Shown here piece after piece: positions 27,987 through 36,719 of a stretch of DNA of 64,000 nucleotides. Within the stretch, counting starts at the first letter, position 1, and each line of letters starts with the position of its first letter. Source of the stretch: Rhizobium sp. BK602 (GTDB lineage Bacteria > Pseudomonadota > Alphaproteobacteria > Rhizobiales > Rhizobiaceae). The stretch spans positions 62,001 through 126,000 of the forward strand of contig NZ_JACIBC010000006.1 in assembly GCF_014195095.1 (NCBI RefSeq), read 5' to 3'. Made by a program: the position numbers and the translations under genes. Below the pieces are notes generated by a model, which was given only the letters and a program-made list of their open reading frames with translations, searched no databases and was not told the DNA's origin.

Positions 27987-28418
27987 GGTTGGCCTCGGAA
28001 CGGAAAATGCATTCCGTCATTCATATGTGAATAAAAGCGTTTTGCAAGCATCCCGGATCGCGGCTTGACGATTAATAAATAATCTATTTGTATATGAGCT
28101 ATCAATCCAGCCCGGTCCATTCGGACGCCATGGCGCTCGATTTGCCGCAACTCGCGTGCCACGCTGGAGGGTTCCTCCGTGTGGTCGCGGCATGGTGGCT
28201 ACATGACGTTCAAAGCGAGGTACCGGAGATGATTAGCGATGGACTGCGCACCGCAGAGCGGCATACAGTCCTCGTCGACAAACTCAACCGGCGCTTCGCG
28301 CAGTCGTTCGAAGGCTAGGGCGGAACGGCCCTAGCTGTCTGTTTTTGCTTGTTCTTATCCGTGGATCGGCTCGGGCCGCTCGGGATCGGAAACAAGCCAT
28401 GGAGGAAGGATCAGGATT
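27987..28418. other. 432-base gap between the IclR and SDR genes
   Basis: It contains the inverted repeat at 28019-28032, an AT-rich stretch with TTGACG at 28065-28070 as a possible plus-strand -35, and the SDR ribosome site GGAGGAAGGA at 28401-28410. A 76-codon frame at 28088-28318 has no recognisable features. No RNA gene was seen. Confidence 0.6.
28019..28032. promoter_or_regulatory. candidate IclR operator
   Basis: ATTCA (28019-28023) and TGAAT (28028-28032) flank TATG. The site is 33 bases upstream of the IclR start and about 35 bases before a possible SDR promoter, so it could serve both directions. Confidence 0.4.
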
Positions 28419-29150
28419 ATGGGTCACGGATTGGAAGGCAAGAAGGTCGTCATTACGGCGGCCGGTCAGGGCATCGGCCGGGCGACGGCCGAACGTTTCA
28501 TCTCGCTCGGCGCGCATGTCTATGCCACCGATATCAACGAGCAGACGCTATCGACGCTGGACGGCGCCAGCAAGCATGTTCTGGACGTGCTCGACAGTGC
28601 TGCGGTCAAGGCTTACGCCAGCGAGATCGGCCCGATCGACGTGCTCTTCAATTGCGCCGGCTTCGTGCATGCCGGCACCATCCTCGACTGCGAGGAGAAG
28701 GACTGGGATTTCTCCTTCAACCTCAATGCCAAGGCGATGTACACCACCTGCCGCACCTTCCTGCCGGGCATGCTGGAAAAGGGAAAGGGCTCGATCGTCA
28801 ACATGGCCTCTGTCGCCTCCAGCGTGAAGGGCGTGCCGAACCGTTTCGCCTATTGCGCCTCCAAGGCCGCCGTGATCGGGCTGACCAAGTCGATCGCCGC
28901 CGATTTCGTTGCCAAGGGCATCCGCGCCAACGCCATTTGCCCCGGCACCGTCGACAGCCCCTCGCTGCATGATCGCCTGCGCGCCACCGGCAATTATGAA
29001 AAGGCGATGGCCGATTTCATCGCGCGCCAGCCGATGGGCCGCATCGCCAATGCCGAAGAGATCGCCGCACTGGTGACCTATCTGGCCGGCGACGAGGCGG
29101 GTTTCACCACCGGCCAAATCCACGTCATCGACGGCGGCTGGACGGGCTGA
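28419..29150 (+). CDS. SDR oxidoreductase, 2-keto-3-deoxy-L-fuconate dehydrogenase-like
   Basis: A 243-residue classical short-chain dehydrogenase. It has the NAD motif TAAGQGIG near residue 12, ATDIN for the adenine pocket, NCAGFVH, the catalytic Ser in SVASS, and YCASK with the catalytic Tyr and Lys. Segments such as DCEEKDWDF and NLNAKAMY are close to the DHRS6/BDH2 group, whose bacterial members are annotated as 2-keto-3-deoxy-L-fuconate dehydrogenases. It oxidises a 3-hydroxy group with NAD. GGAGGAAGGA at 28401-28410 fixes the start. It is probably under the divergent IclR regulator. Confidence 0.87.
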   Translation: MGHGLEGKKVVITAAGQGIGRATAERFISLGAHVYATDINEQTLSTLDGASKHVLDVLDSAAVKAYASEIGPIDVLFNCAGFVHAGTILDCEEKDWDFSFNLNAKAMYTTCRTFLPGMLEKGKGSIVNMASVASSVKGVPNRFAYCASKAAVIGLTKSIAADFVAKGIRANAICPGTVDSPSLHDRLRATGNYEKAMADFIARQPMGRIANAEEIAALVTYLAGDEAGFTTGQIHVIDGGWTG

Positions 29151-29168
29151 AGCCGCATTTTTGCAGTC

Positions 29169-29200
29169 GGAGGCTTCGTGTTGCGAGGCCTCCTTTTATT
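29169..29200 (+). terminator. rho-independent terminator after the SDR gene
   Basis: GGAGGC (29169-29174) pairs with GCCTCC (29188-29193), followed by TTTTATT. Confidence 0.75.
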
Positions 29201-29257
29201 TGCCACTCTCGTTTGCGAATCGGTTTGCGACGGGCGATTTGCGATCGGGAGAGCGGC

Positions 29258-29932
29258 ATGGATGCGAACGGACTTTTGCATCGTTCCAGAGGCTTGGTGC
29301 TGCTGCGTAAGCATCAGGTGATCTTGATCGCCACCATTATCGGCGTGGCGGTTTTTCTGCTTGTGACATCGCGGGCCCTGAATGCGAGCAATTTGCTCAT
29401 CGCCTGGGATGCGACCGCCGTCACCTATATCGTGTTCAGCCTCTATCGCATGCTGACGGCCGATGCGCGCCTGATTCGCAAGCGTTCCGCCGACCTTGAT
29501 TTCTCCGATGTGCTGCTGCTGTTCCTGTCGAGCGCGGCGGCGGTCGCCAGCATCGGCGGCATCCTCCTGGATCTGCTTGGTATCAAAGATGCGCCGCCCG
29601 AGGTCGCATTTTTCCGCTTGGGGATGGCGATCGTGACGATCATGATCTCCTGGGTGTTTCTGCATACGATGTTCACCATCCACTATGCGCACCGCTTCTA
29701 TGGCGGTCCGGGCAAGGGGGAGGGATTGGTGTTTGCCGCGCCGGTGGAGGAGCCGATTTACTGGGATTTCCTCTATTTCTCCTTCACCATCGGCGTCGCC
29801 TCCCAGACCGCCGATATCGGCGTCTCCTCCATCAGCATGCGCAAGCTGGTGCTGTTGCATTCCATCCTGTCGTTCCTGTTCAACACGACGATCCTGGCTA
29901 TGGCCATTAATGTCGGGGCGAGCCTGATATAG
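29258..29932 (+). CDS. DUF1345 family membrane protein
   Basis: The 224-residue protein has four or five hydrophobic segments, the first at about residues 22-40 and the last at the extreme C-terminus. The block THYAHRFY-like TIHYAHRFYGGPG and the later YWDFLYFSFTIG are typical of DUF1345. Function is unknown; it is an inner-membrane protein. CGGGAGA just upstream supports the ATG at 29258 over an in-frame start 45 bases earlier. It stands as a single gene, convergent with the DUF1328 gene. Confidence 0.88.
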   Translation: MDANGLLHRSRGLVLLRKHQVILIATIIGVAVFLLVTSRALNASNLLIAWDATAVTYIVFSLYRMLTADARLIRKRSADLDFSDVLLLFLSSAAAVASIGGILLDLLGIKDAPPEVAFFRLGMAIVTIMISWVFLHTMFTIHYAHRFYGGPGKGEGLVFAAPVEEPIYWDFLYFSFTIGVASQTADIGVSSISMRKLVLLHSILSFLFNTTILAMAINVGASLI

Positions 29933-29960
29933 CTCGCCCTCCGGAAATATACTGGAGGTG

Positions 29961-30134
29961 CTACAGCACCGCGTTGCCGGCCATGACCGCCAGGATCAGG
30001 AATACGAGGAAGACGATGAGGAAGATGGCGAACAGCACGCGGGCAATCGTCGCCGTCGCGGCCGAGACGCCCGAGAAGCCGAAAAAGCCGGCGATCAGGG
30101 AAATCACGAAGAATATAATGGCCCACTTCAACAT
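29961..30134 (-). CDS. DUF1328 small membrane protein
   Basis: A 57-residue protein made of two hydrophobic helices with the family motif GFFGFSG between them and the second segment ending [12 protein letters not shown]1328 (YtjA) proteins are abundant small inner-membrane proteins, often stress-induced; their role is unknown. AGAGGAGA upstream supports the ATG at 30134. It is a single-gene unit. Confidence 0.9.
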   Translation of the reverse strand: MLKWAIIFFVISLIAGFFGFSGVSAATATIARVLFAIFLIVFLVFLILAVMAGNAVL

Positions 30135-30341
30135 TTGAAAATCTCCTCTGCGTTGCAATTGATAAGACGCATTAAATGGGAGATTGTTCCGTCGCCGTTT
30201 TGGTTAGCGCTGATTCCGCGGTACTAAGAGCGAGGTCAAGTGCTGCCTACGCCGCACCAGCCGGCCCTTCGTATGGCTCACGGCGTTCGGCGCTGCAATC
30301 GACCCGCTGGATCGATTGCTTCGGCTGCGCCAAACTGCGCC

Positions 30342-31769
30342 TCATCCATGATTGATCATCACATGCCGCACCGCGGTATAGTCTTCGATCGCGTAGACCG
30401 ACATGTCCTTGCCATAGCCGGATTGCTTCAGGCCGCCATGCGGCATCTCGTTGACCAGCATGAAGTGGGTGTTGATCCATGTGCAGCCATATTGCAGCCG
30501 GGCGGCGGTCTGCATGCCGCGGCTGATATCCTTCGTCCAGACGGAGGAGGCGAGGCCGTAGTCGCTATCATTGGCCCAGGCGACGGCATCGTCGGCATTG
30601 GTGAAGCGGGTGACGGAGACGACAGGGCCGAAGACCTCGCGGCGGACGATCTCATCGTCCTGTGTCGCGCCGGCAACGATGGTCGGGGCGTAGAAGAAGC
30701 CGCGTTCGCCCGAGATCTTGCCGCCGGTGGTGATTTCCATGTGCTTGTGTTCGGCGGCACGGGTGACGAAGCTTTCGACACGGTCGCGCTGGCGCTTGGA
30801 GATCAGCGGCCCGATTTCGTTTTCGGTGTCGTCGGCGAGATTGAACTTGATGCTGGAGACGGCGGAGGTGAGGTCGGCGACGAAATTGTCGTAGACCTTG
30901 GCGTCCGCATAGATGCGGCAGGCGGCGGTGCAGTCCTGGCCGGCATTGTAATAGCCGAAGGTACGGATGCCGGCGACGACGGCGTCGATATCGGCATCGT
31001 CGAAGACGATGACGGGGGCCTTGCCGCCGAGCTCGAGATGTGTGCGCTTCACCGTCTTGGCGGCGGCCTGCAATACTTTCTTGCCGGTGGCGACATCGCC
31101 GGTGATCGAGACCATGCCGATCTTGGGGTGGTTGATCAAAGCATTGCCGACGCTCTCGCCACGGCCGAGGATGACGTTGACCACGCCTTCGGGCAGCATG
31201 TCCGCCAGCAGTTTCGCCATCTTCAGCGCCGTCAGCGGTGTCTGTTCCGAGGGCTTGAAGACGACGGTGTTGCCGCCGGCAATGGCCGGCGCCAATTTCC
31301 ATGCCATCATCATCAGCGGATAGTTCCACGGCGCGATGGAGCCGACGATACCGATCGGGTCGCGGCGGATCATCGAGGTATGGCCGGGCAGATATTCGCC
31401 GGCGACGGGGCCATGCAGGTTGCGCACCGCACCGGCAAAGAAACGGTAGCAATCGACGATCGCCGGGATTTCATCATTGAGGACGGCGTTGATCGGTTTG
31501 CCGCAGTTCAAGGCTTCCAGCGCTGCGAAACCCTCGGCGTCTTTCTCGATCGCGTCGGCGATCTTGAGGAGATAGGCCGAGCGTTGGCTGGGTGTCGTCT
31601 GCGACCAACTGGTAAAGGCTTTTTCGGCGGCATCGACGGCGGCGTCGATCTGGCCGAGCGATGCCTCTGGCAGGTTGAGCACCGTCTCGCCGGTCTTCGG
31701 GTTGAGGATATGCTCCTCCGTCTCCGTGCCGGCCTCGAAGCGGGAACCGATCAGCATTTGGGTGTCCAT
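30342..31769 (-). CDS. patD: gamma-aminobutyraldehyde dehydrogenase
   Basis: The 475-residue protein is a full-length aldehyde dehydrogenase. The general base Glu is in LELGGKAP and the nucleophilic Cys in [11 protein letters not shown], the latter characteristic of the E. coli PatD/YdcW group. It oxidises 4-aminobutanal from putrescine to 4-aminobutyrate with NAD. It is the last gene of an operon whose first four genes encode a polyamine-type ABC transporter, the same order as E. coli ydcSTUV-patD. It begins 12 bases after the permease gene. Confidence 0.93.
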   Translation of the reverse strand: MDTQMLIGSRFEAGTETEEHILNPKTGETVLNLPEASLGQIDAAVDAAEKAFTSWSQTTPSQRSAYLLKIADAIEKDAEGFAALEALNCGKPINAVLNDEIPAIVDCYRFFAGAVRNLHGPVAGEYLPGHTSMIRRDPIGIVGSIAPWNYPLMMMAWKLAPAIAGGNTVVFKPSEQTPLTALKMAKLLADMLPEGVVNVILGRGESVGNALINHPKIGMVSITGDVATGKKVLQAAAKTVKRTHLELGGKAPVIVFDDADIDAVVAGIRTFGYYNAGQDCTAACRIYADAKVYDNFVADLTSAVSSIKFNLADDTENEIGPLISKRQRDRVESFVTRAAEHKHMEITTGGKISGERGFFYAPTIVAGATQDDEIVRREVFGPVVSVTRFTNADDAVAWANDSDYGLASSVWTKDISRGMQTAARLQYGCTWINTHFMLVNEMPHGGLKQSGYGKDMSVYAIEDYTAVRHVMINHG

Positions 31770-31781
31770 CTTTATCTCCCT

Positions 31782-32597
31782 TTATTTGCCACCGCCGGCG
31801 ATCTGGTCGCCGTCGCGGGTAAGATAATAGGCTGCCAGGATCGGCAGGAAGGTGACGAGTACCACGACCATGGCGACGACGTTGGTGACGGGGCGCTGAC
31901 GTGGGCGAATGAGCTCCTGCAGCATCCAGATCGGCAAGGTCATCTGCTGGCCGCCGGTGAAGGTGGTGACGATGACTTCGTCGAAGGAGAGCGCGAAGGC
32001 GAGCATGCCGCCGGCAAGCAGCGCCGTGCCGATATTCGGCAGGATGACATGGCGGAAGGTCTGGAAGCCGTCGGCGCCGAGATCCATCGAGGCCTCGATC
32101 AGCGAGCCGGAGGTACGGCGGAAGCGGGCAACGGCGTTGTTATAGACCACGACGACGCAGAAGGTGGCATGGCCGAGGATGATGGTCCAGACCGAGAAGG
32201 GAATGTCGAACAGGCTGAAGGCGGAGCGCAGCGCGATACCGGTGATGATGCCGGGCAGCGCGATCGGCAGGATCACCAGCAGCGAGATCGCCTCGCGGCC
32301 GAAGAATTTCGTCTGGCTGACGGCGGCGGCGCAGAGCGTGCCGAGCACCAGGGCGATGGCGGTGGCGATGGTTGCCACCTGCACCGACAGCGCCAGCGAC
32401 GACCAGACATCCGGCCGGTTCCAGGCAATGCCGAACCATTGCAGCGTGAGGCCCGGCGGCGGCCATTGATAGCTCTTTTCCTCCGTCGTGAAGGCGTAGA
32501 CGAAGATCAGCAGGATCGGCAGGTGCAGGAAGAGCAGACCGCCGGCGGCCGCAATCTTCAGAGGCAGGGAGGCGCGTTGGCCACGATCAGAGCGCAT
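31782..32597 (-). CDS. ydcV: polyamine-type ABC transporter permease (PotC/YdcV-like)
   Basis: A 271-residue permease with six membrane segments and the EAA loop [14 protein letters not shown] near residue 175. The start ATG at 32597 lies inside the end of the preceding permease gene (11-base overlap), with GGGAGC as ribosome site; a longer frame would add an unlikely Arg/Ser-rich tail. With the second permease it forms the channel for putrescine or a related polyamine. Confidence 0.91.
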   Translation of the reverse strand: MRSDRGQRASLPLKIAAAGGLLFLHLPILLIFVYAFTTEEKSYQWPPPGLTLQWFGIAWNRPDVWSSLALSVQVATIATAIALVLGTLCAAAVSQTKFFGREAISLLVILPIALPGIITGIALRSAFSLFDIPFSVWTIILGHATFCVVVVYNNAVARFRRTSGSLIEASMDLGADGFQTFRHVILPNIGTALLAGGMLAFALSFDEVIVTTFTGGQQMTLPIWMLQELIRPRQRPVTNVVAMVVVLVTFLPILAAYYLTRDGDQIAGGGK

Positions 32598-33558
32598 CGA
32601 AAGCTCCCTGTTTCCTGGCGATCCAGAGATAGATGGCCATGATGACGATCGGTACGACCGAGAAGGCGGCGGCGAGCGGCACGTTGCCGGCCGTGCCCTG
32701 CTGCGCATAGACGGCCTGGCCGATGAAGAGGCGCGACGAGCCGATGATCTGCGGGATGATGTAGTCGCCGAGCGTCAGCGAGAAGGTAAAGATGGAGCCG
32801 GCGACGACACCTGGCAGCGCCAGCGGCAGCAGCACGGTGCGGAATGTCTGGTTCGGCGTGGCGCCGAGGTCGGAGGAGGCTTCGAGCAAGTTTGCCGGGA
32901 CGCGCTCAAGTGCTGCCTGCGTCGGCAGGATCATATAGGGCAGCCAGATATAGACGAAGACGAGGAAGGTGCCGATATAGCTCACCGACAGCGAATTGCC
33001 GCCGACAATGGGCAAAGCGAGCACGCCGTCGAGCAGCCAGCTCAGATGCAGCCTGTCGAAGATCCAGGTGAGGATGCCTTCCTTGGCGAGGATCAGCTTC
33101 CAGGCATAGACCTTGACCAGATAGCTCGACCAGAGCGGCAACATGACGCCGAGATAGAACAGCGCCTTCCATTTTCCCTTGGCATAGCGGGCCGCATAAT
33201 AGGCGATCGGGAAGGCGACGCAAGCAGAGGCGACGGTCACCAGCGCCGCCATGACGATGGTGCGGAGGATGATGTCGAAATTGGCGGAATTCAACAGCTG
33301 TGCGTAGGTCGCGCGCGTGAATTCGTAGTTCACCATCCCGGAGAAGTCGTCGATCGAGAAGAAGCTCTGCAGCAGCAGTGCGATCAGCGAGCCGATATAG
33401 ACGATGCCGAGCCAGAGCAGCGGCGGCGTCAGCATCAGGAACAGCAAGAGTTTCGGGTGGCGCCAGAAGAGATCCGAAAGCCGGCCGAAGAAACCGCCAC
33501 GGCTCGGAAGGATCGAGGCGGGCGCAGGCGCGGCCGTGGTGATGCTTGCCATCGTCAT
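32587..33558 (-). CDS. ydcU: polyamine-type ABC transporter permease (PotB/YdcU-like)
   Basis: The 323-residue permease has an N-terminal cytoplasmic extension of about 35 residues, six membrane segments, and an EAA loop [14 protein letters not shown] near residue 225. Its ATG overlaps the stop of the ATPase gene (33555-33558), which suggests coupled translation. An ATG two codons later is an alternative start. It pairs with the YdcV-like subunit. Confidence 0.91.
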   Translation of the reverse strand: MTMASITTAAPAPASILPSRGGFFGRLSDLFWRHPKLLLFLMLTPPLLWLGIVYIGSLIALLLQSFFSIDDFSGMVNYEFTRATYAQLLNSANFDIILRTIVMAALVTVASACVAFPIAYYAARYAKGKWKALFYLGVMLPLWSSYLVKVYAWKLILAKEGILTWIFDRLHLSWLLDGVLALPIVGGNSLSVSYIGTFLVFVYIWLPYMILPTQAALERVPANLLEASSDLGATPNQTFRTVLLPLALPGVVAGSIFTFSLTLGDYIIPQIIGSSRLFIGQAVYAQQGTAGNVPLAAAFSVVPIVIMAIYLWIARKQGAFDAL

Positions 33559-34541
33559 GCCGCGTCGTCCATGTAATGTACGTCGCCGGGCGCCCAGGCG
33601 AGGCGGATCGACGCGCCGGCTTCCGGGATCGGCTGGCCGGCCGGCACGGTGACGTGCAGCCGCGTGCCATGGGCTTCGACGGAGAGGCGGGTGGCGGCGC
33701 CAAGGAAGCTGGTCGCCCGCACGATGGCGGCAAGGCCGGCGCTGTCGCCTAGACGGATGGCCTCGGGGCGCAGGCTCGCCCAGCGCCGCTCGCCGCCGAG
33801 CGCCGACATGGTCTCGGGGGCGATGACGTTCGAGGAGCCGACGAAATCGGCGACGAAACGGGTCTTCGGCCGCTGATAGATATCGTGCGGCGTGCCTTCC
33901 TGCACGATCCTGCCATTGTTGAAGACGGCGACGCGGTCGGCCATGGACAGCGCCTCGCCCTGGTCGTGAGTGACGAAGACGAAGGTGATGCCGAGCGCCC
34001 GCTGCAGGCTCTTCAGCTCCTCCTGCATCTGTTCGCGCAATTTCAGGTCCAGCGCGCCGAGCGGTTCGTCGAGCAGCAGCACCTTCGGCTTGTTGACGAG
34101 GGCACGGGCGAGCGCCACGCGCTGGCGCTGGCCGCCGGAGAGCTGGCCGGGGCGGCGGGCGCCATAGCCCGGCAGTTGCACCAGCTCCAATGCCTGTTCG
34201 GCAGCCTTCAACCTCTCGGTCTTGCCGATGCCCTTGACCATCAGCCCGTAGGCGACGTTGTCAAGGATGTTGAGATGCGGGAACAGGGCGTAGTCCTGAA
34301 AGACCGTGTTGACGTTGCGCCGATAGGGCGGCACGCCTTCGGCGGTCTCGCCGAAAATCTCGATATGGCCGCCTGTGGGCTGCTCGAAGCCGGCGATCAG
34401 GCGGAGGCAGGTGGTCTTGCCGGAACCGGAAGGCCCGAGCATCGCAAAGAATTCACCGGGCGCGATCTCCAGATCGACGCGGTCGACGGCGCGGACCTGG
34501 CCGAAATGGCGCGATACCTGCTGGAAACGGACGGCGGTCAT
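33555..34541 (-). CDS. ydcT: polyamine-type ABC transporter ATP-binding protein (PotA/YdcT-like)
   Basis: A 328-residue ATPase with Walker A GPSGSGKTT (about 36-44), signature LSGGQRQR (about 135), Walker B VLLLDEPLGALD and the switch His in VTHDQGEAL. A C-terminal TOBE domain follows. It drives uptake through the YdcUV-like permeases. A 200-base spacer holding a RIME-like repeat separates it from the upstream binding-protein gene. Confidence 0.93.
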   Translation of the reverse strand: MTAVRFQQVSRHFGQVRAVDRVDLEIAPGEFFAMLGPSGSGKTTCLRLIAGFEQPTGGHIEIFGETAEGVPPYRRNVNTVFQDYALFPHLNILDNVAYGLMVKGIGKTERLKAAEQALELVQLPGYGARRPGQLSGGQRQRVALARALVNKPKVLLLDEPLGALDLKLREQMQEELKSLQRALGITFVFVTHDQGEALSMADRVAVFNNGRIVQEGTPHDIYQRPKTRFVADFVGSSNVIAPETMSALGGERRWASLRPEAIRLGDSAGLAAIVRATSFLGAATRLSVEAHGTRLHVTVPAGQPIPEAGASIRLAWAPGDVHYMDDAA

Positions 34542-34566
34542 TGGGTTGCTCCGGATTTTGTTTACT

Positions 34567-34723
34567 CCTTCTCCCCAACGGGGAGAAGGTGCCCGTCAGG
34601 GCGGATGAGGGGGCGAGGAGCGCAGCGACGAGGGCTTTGAGCGGCAAGCGAAAGGCAACTCTTCCTATGCCGAGCCACCCCTCATCCGACCCTTCGGGCC
34701 ACCTTCTCCCCGAGGGGAGAAGG
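34567..34723. repeat. RIME-like palindromic intergenic repeat, copy 1
   Basis: It begins CCTTCTCCCC/GGGGAGAAGG (34567-34589) and ends with a matching hairpin CCTTCTCCCC/GGGGAGAAGG near 34702-34723. The inner part GAGCGGCAAGCGAAAGGC is almost identical in the copy at 59067-59219. This is the layout of the Rhizobium-specific intergenic mosaic element. Confidence 0.82.
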
Positions 34724-34740
34724 AATGACCTCCGTGTGCG

Positions 34741-35901
34741 TTACCGTCCCCCGATCACGCCGATATAGTCGGAGACCCAGCGGTGATAGGGCACGCATTC
34801 GCTCTGCGTCGTGCACTTGGCGACCGGCGTCTTCCAGAACTTGATCTTGTCGAAGTGATCGTAGCCGTTGGTGGCGCAACCGCTGTCGGTCAAGAGTTCA
34901 TTGCCTTTGCAGGCTGCCGGAACGGAGGGCACGGCACCGAACCAGGCGGCGGCATCGCCCTGAACCTTGGCCTGCAGCGAGTGTTCCATCCACATATAGG
35001 CGCAGTTGGGATGCTCGCTGTCGGCGTGCAGCATGGTGGTGTCGGCCCATCCGGTTGCGCCTTCCTCGGGGAAGGTCGAGGCGATCTTCTGCTTGTCGGC
35101 CTGCAGCAGGTTCACCTGGAAGGGCCAGGAGCCGGAAGCGACGACACCTTCGTTCTTGAAGTCGTCGGTCTGGATCATGGCATCGTGCCAGTAACGGCTG
35201 ACGAGCTTGCGCTGGCCGCGCAGCAGCTCGATCGCGGCCTTGTATTGGTCTTCGTTGAGTTCGTAGGGATCCTTGATGCCGAGTTCGGGCTTGTGGGCCA
35301 TGAGATAAAGGGCCGCGTCGGCAATATAGATCGGCCCGTCATAGGCCTGTACGCGGCCCTTGTTGGACTTGCCGTCCGGCAGCGCCATCTCCTCGAAGAC
35401 GACGTTCCAGCTCTTCGGCGCCTGATCCTTGAAGGCGTCGGTATTGTACATCAGCACGTTCGGCCCCCAGAGATAGGGCACGCCGTAATGGACGCCGTTG
35501 ACGGTATTCCAGGGCGCATTCTTCAGGCGCTCGTCGAGGGTCTTCCAGCTGGGGATCAGGTCGGTGTTGATCGGCTGGACGCGCTTGCCGGCGACGAGGC
35601 GCAGCGAGGCGTCGCCGGAGGCGGTGACGAGGTCGAAGCCGCCTTCATTCATCAGCGCCACCATCTCGTCGGAGGTGGCGGCGGTCTTGACGCTGACCTT
35701 GCAGCCGGTTTCCTTCTCGAAGCCGGTCACCCAGTCGTAATTCTTGTCGGTTTCGCCGCGCTCGATATAGCCGGCCCAGGCAACGATGCTGACGGCGCCT
35801 TCGCCCTTGCCGAGCGCCTTCAGCGGCTCGGCGGCGATGACCTGCGTGGCGAAGCTTAGGCATGCGAGTGCAGCAGTGCACGATTTCAGCAGATGCTTCA
35901 T
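34741..35901 (-). CDS. ydcS: polyamine-type ABC transporter substrate-binding protein (PotD/YdcS-like)
   Basis: The 386-residue protein has a signal peptide at about residues 1-23 (CTAALACLSFATQVIA then AEP). The mature part matches the PotD/PotF spermidine/putrescine fold, with VAWAGYIERG near the start and VPYLWGPNVLMYN in the middle. It binds a polyamine in the periplasm. It is the first gene of the minus-strand operon, upstream of the ATPase. A 15-bp palindrome at 36010-36024 lies about 110 bases upstream and could be a regulator site. Confidence 0.92.
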   Translation of the reverse strand: MKHLLKSCTAALACLSFATQVIAAEPLKALGKGEGAVSIVAWAGYIERGETDKNYDWVTGFEKETGCKVSVKTAATSDEMVALMNEGGFDLVTASGDASLRLVAGKRVQPINTDLIPSWKTLDERLKNAPWNTVNGVHYGVPYLWGPNVLMYNTDAFKDQAPKSWNVVFEEMALPDGKSNKGRVQAYDGPIYIADAALYLMAHKPELGIKDPYELNEDQYKAAIELLRGQRKLVSRYWHDAMIQTDDFKNEGVVASGSWPFQVNLLQADKQKIASTFPEEGATGWADTTMLHADSEHPNCAYMWMEHSLQAKVQGDAAAWFGAVPSVPAACKGNELLTDSGCATNGYDHFDKIKFWKTPVAKCTTQSECVPYHRWVSDYIGVIGGR

Positions 35902-36009
35902 CGGAGTCTCCCGGTTCTGAGCCAGTTGCCAGTATCTGGCGTTTTGTTCCCGGAGAAAAAGGTGACGCGATTTTGCCGTATTCGCAAATTCATTTATCAG
36001 AAAGTCGAT

Positions 36010-36024
36010 ATCGGAAATTCCGAT
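36010..36024. promoter_or_regulatory. candidate LysR-type box upstream of the polyamine operon
   Basis: ATCGGAA and TTCCGAT are exact reverse complements around a single A. The sequence satisfies the T-N11-A pattern of LysR regulators and lies 109 bases upstream of the ydcS-like start; a LysR gene is 700 bases away. Confidence 0.45.
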
Positions 36025-36026
36025 TC

Positions 36027-36653
36027 CTAGCTGTGTGTGCGTGAGAGATCGAGAGCCTCCGGCCCCAGGTTTCCGGTCCTCATGAGATGTTGCAGCGTGT
36101 AGGAGATGGAAAGGGCATCATCGAGTGCGTCATGACCTTTGAGCGGCGGATGCTGCACGCCATAGTAGTGGGAAAGCTTGTTGCTTGGCGTCTTTGCCAG
36201 ATCCTCGACCGGCATTCCTGCCGCGAGCAGCAGCTTGACGGCATTGTCGAAACGATGCGCTGGGATTGAGGGCTGGATACCGGCGACATAGCAGCTGATC
36301 GCCATCATGTTCAGCTCGTCCTTGCCCCAGGACCAGAGGCGGGCACCGTCCGAGAAACGATCCAGGCCGGCAATGGCGTCTTGCAGGGCTATTCCCTTCA
36401 CCTTGATGTTTTCTTCGGTGATTCCAGTCAATGCGGTGAAGAACGGATCGAGCGCATATTGCTCGCCGAACCGATCGATCGGGCGAATATAGGCTTTGTA
36501 GCTGTCCAGGATCGCGAAATCGCCTTCAAGGCTGAGCTTGACGGCCCCGACTTGTGCGATGACCGGATCGGGATCATGCGCGGCACACCAGAACCGGCGC
36601 TGTGACCCTTCGAGGCAAAGAAATTCGCAGTCGAATATGATTGCACTCTTCAT
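36027..36653 (-). CDS. DEDD-type 3'-5' exonuclease (DnaQ-like)
   Basis: A 208-residue protein with exonuclease motif I FDCEF (Asp and Glu ligands), a central SWGKDEL, and the C-terminal motif HDALDDAL with the catalytic His and Asp of the DEDDh class. It probably trims RNA or DNA ends in the cytoplasm. GGAGG at 36661-36665 fixes the ATG at 36653; the longer frame has no ribosome site. It stands between the LysR gene and the polyamine operon and is likely transcribed by itself. Confidence 0.85.
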   Translation of the reverse strand: MKSAIIFDCEFLCLEGSQRRFWCAAHDPDPVIAQVGAVKLSLEGDFAILDSYKAYIRPIDRFGEQYALDPFFTALTGITEENIKVKGIALQDAIAGLDRFSDGARLWSWGKDELNMMAISCYVAGIQPSIPAHRFDNAVKLLLAAGMPVEDLAKTPSNKLSHYYGVQHPPLKGHDALDDALSISYTLQHLMRTGNLGPEALDLSRTHS

Positions 36654-36719
36654 AACTAACCCTCCATTGCAGCAATCTTCGATTGCAGTCCGCCAGCCGG
36701 ATCGGAAGGGCACTGCCTG

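Noticed and set aside
28088-28318. 76-codon frame between the IclR and SDR genes
   Set aside because: No convincing ribosome site, domain or membrane segment.
30240-32642. 800-codon plus-strand open frame opposite the polyamine operon
   Set aside because: It is antisense to well-defined aldehyde dehydrogenase and permease genes, is extremely rich in Asp, Gly and Arg, and has no domain; GC-rich codon bias opens such frames.
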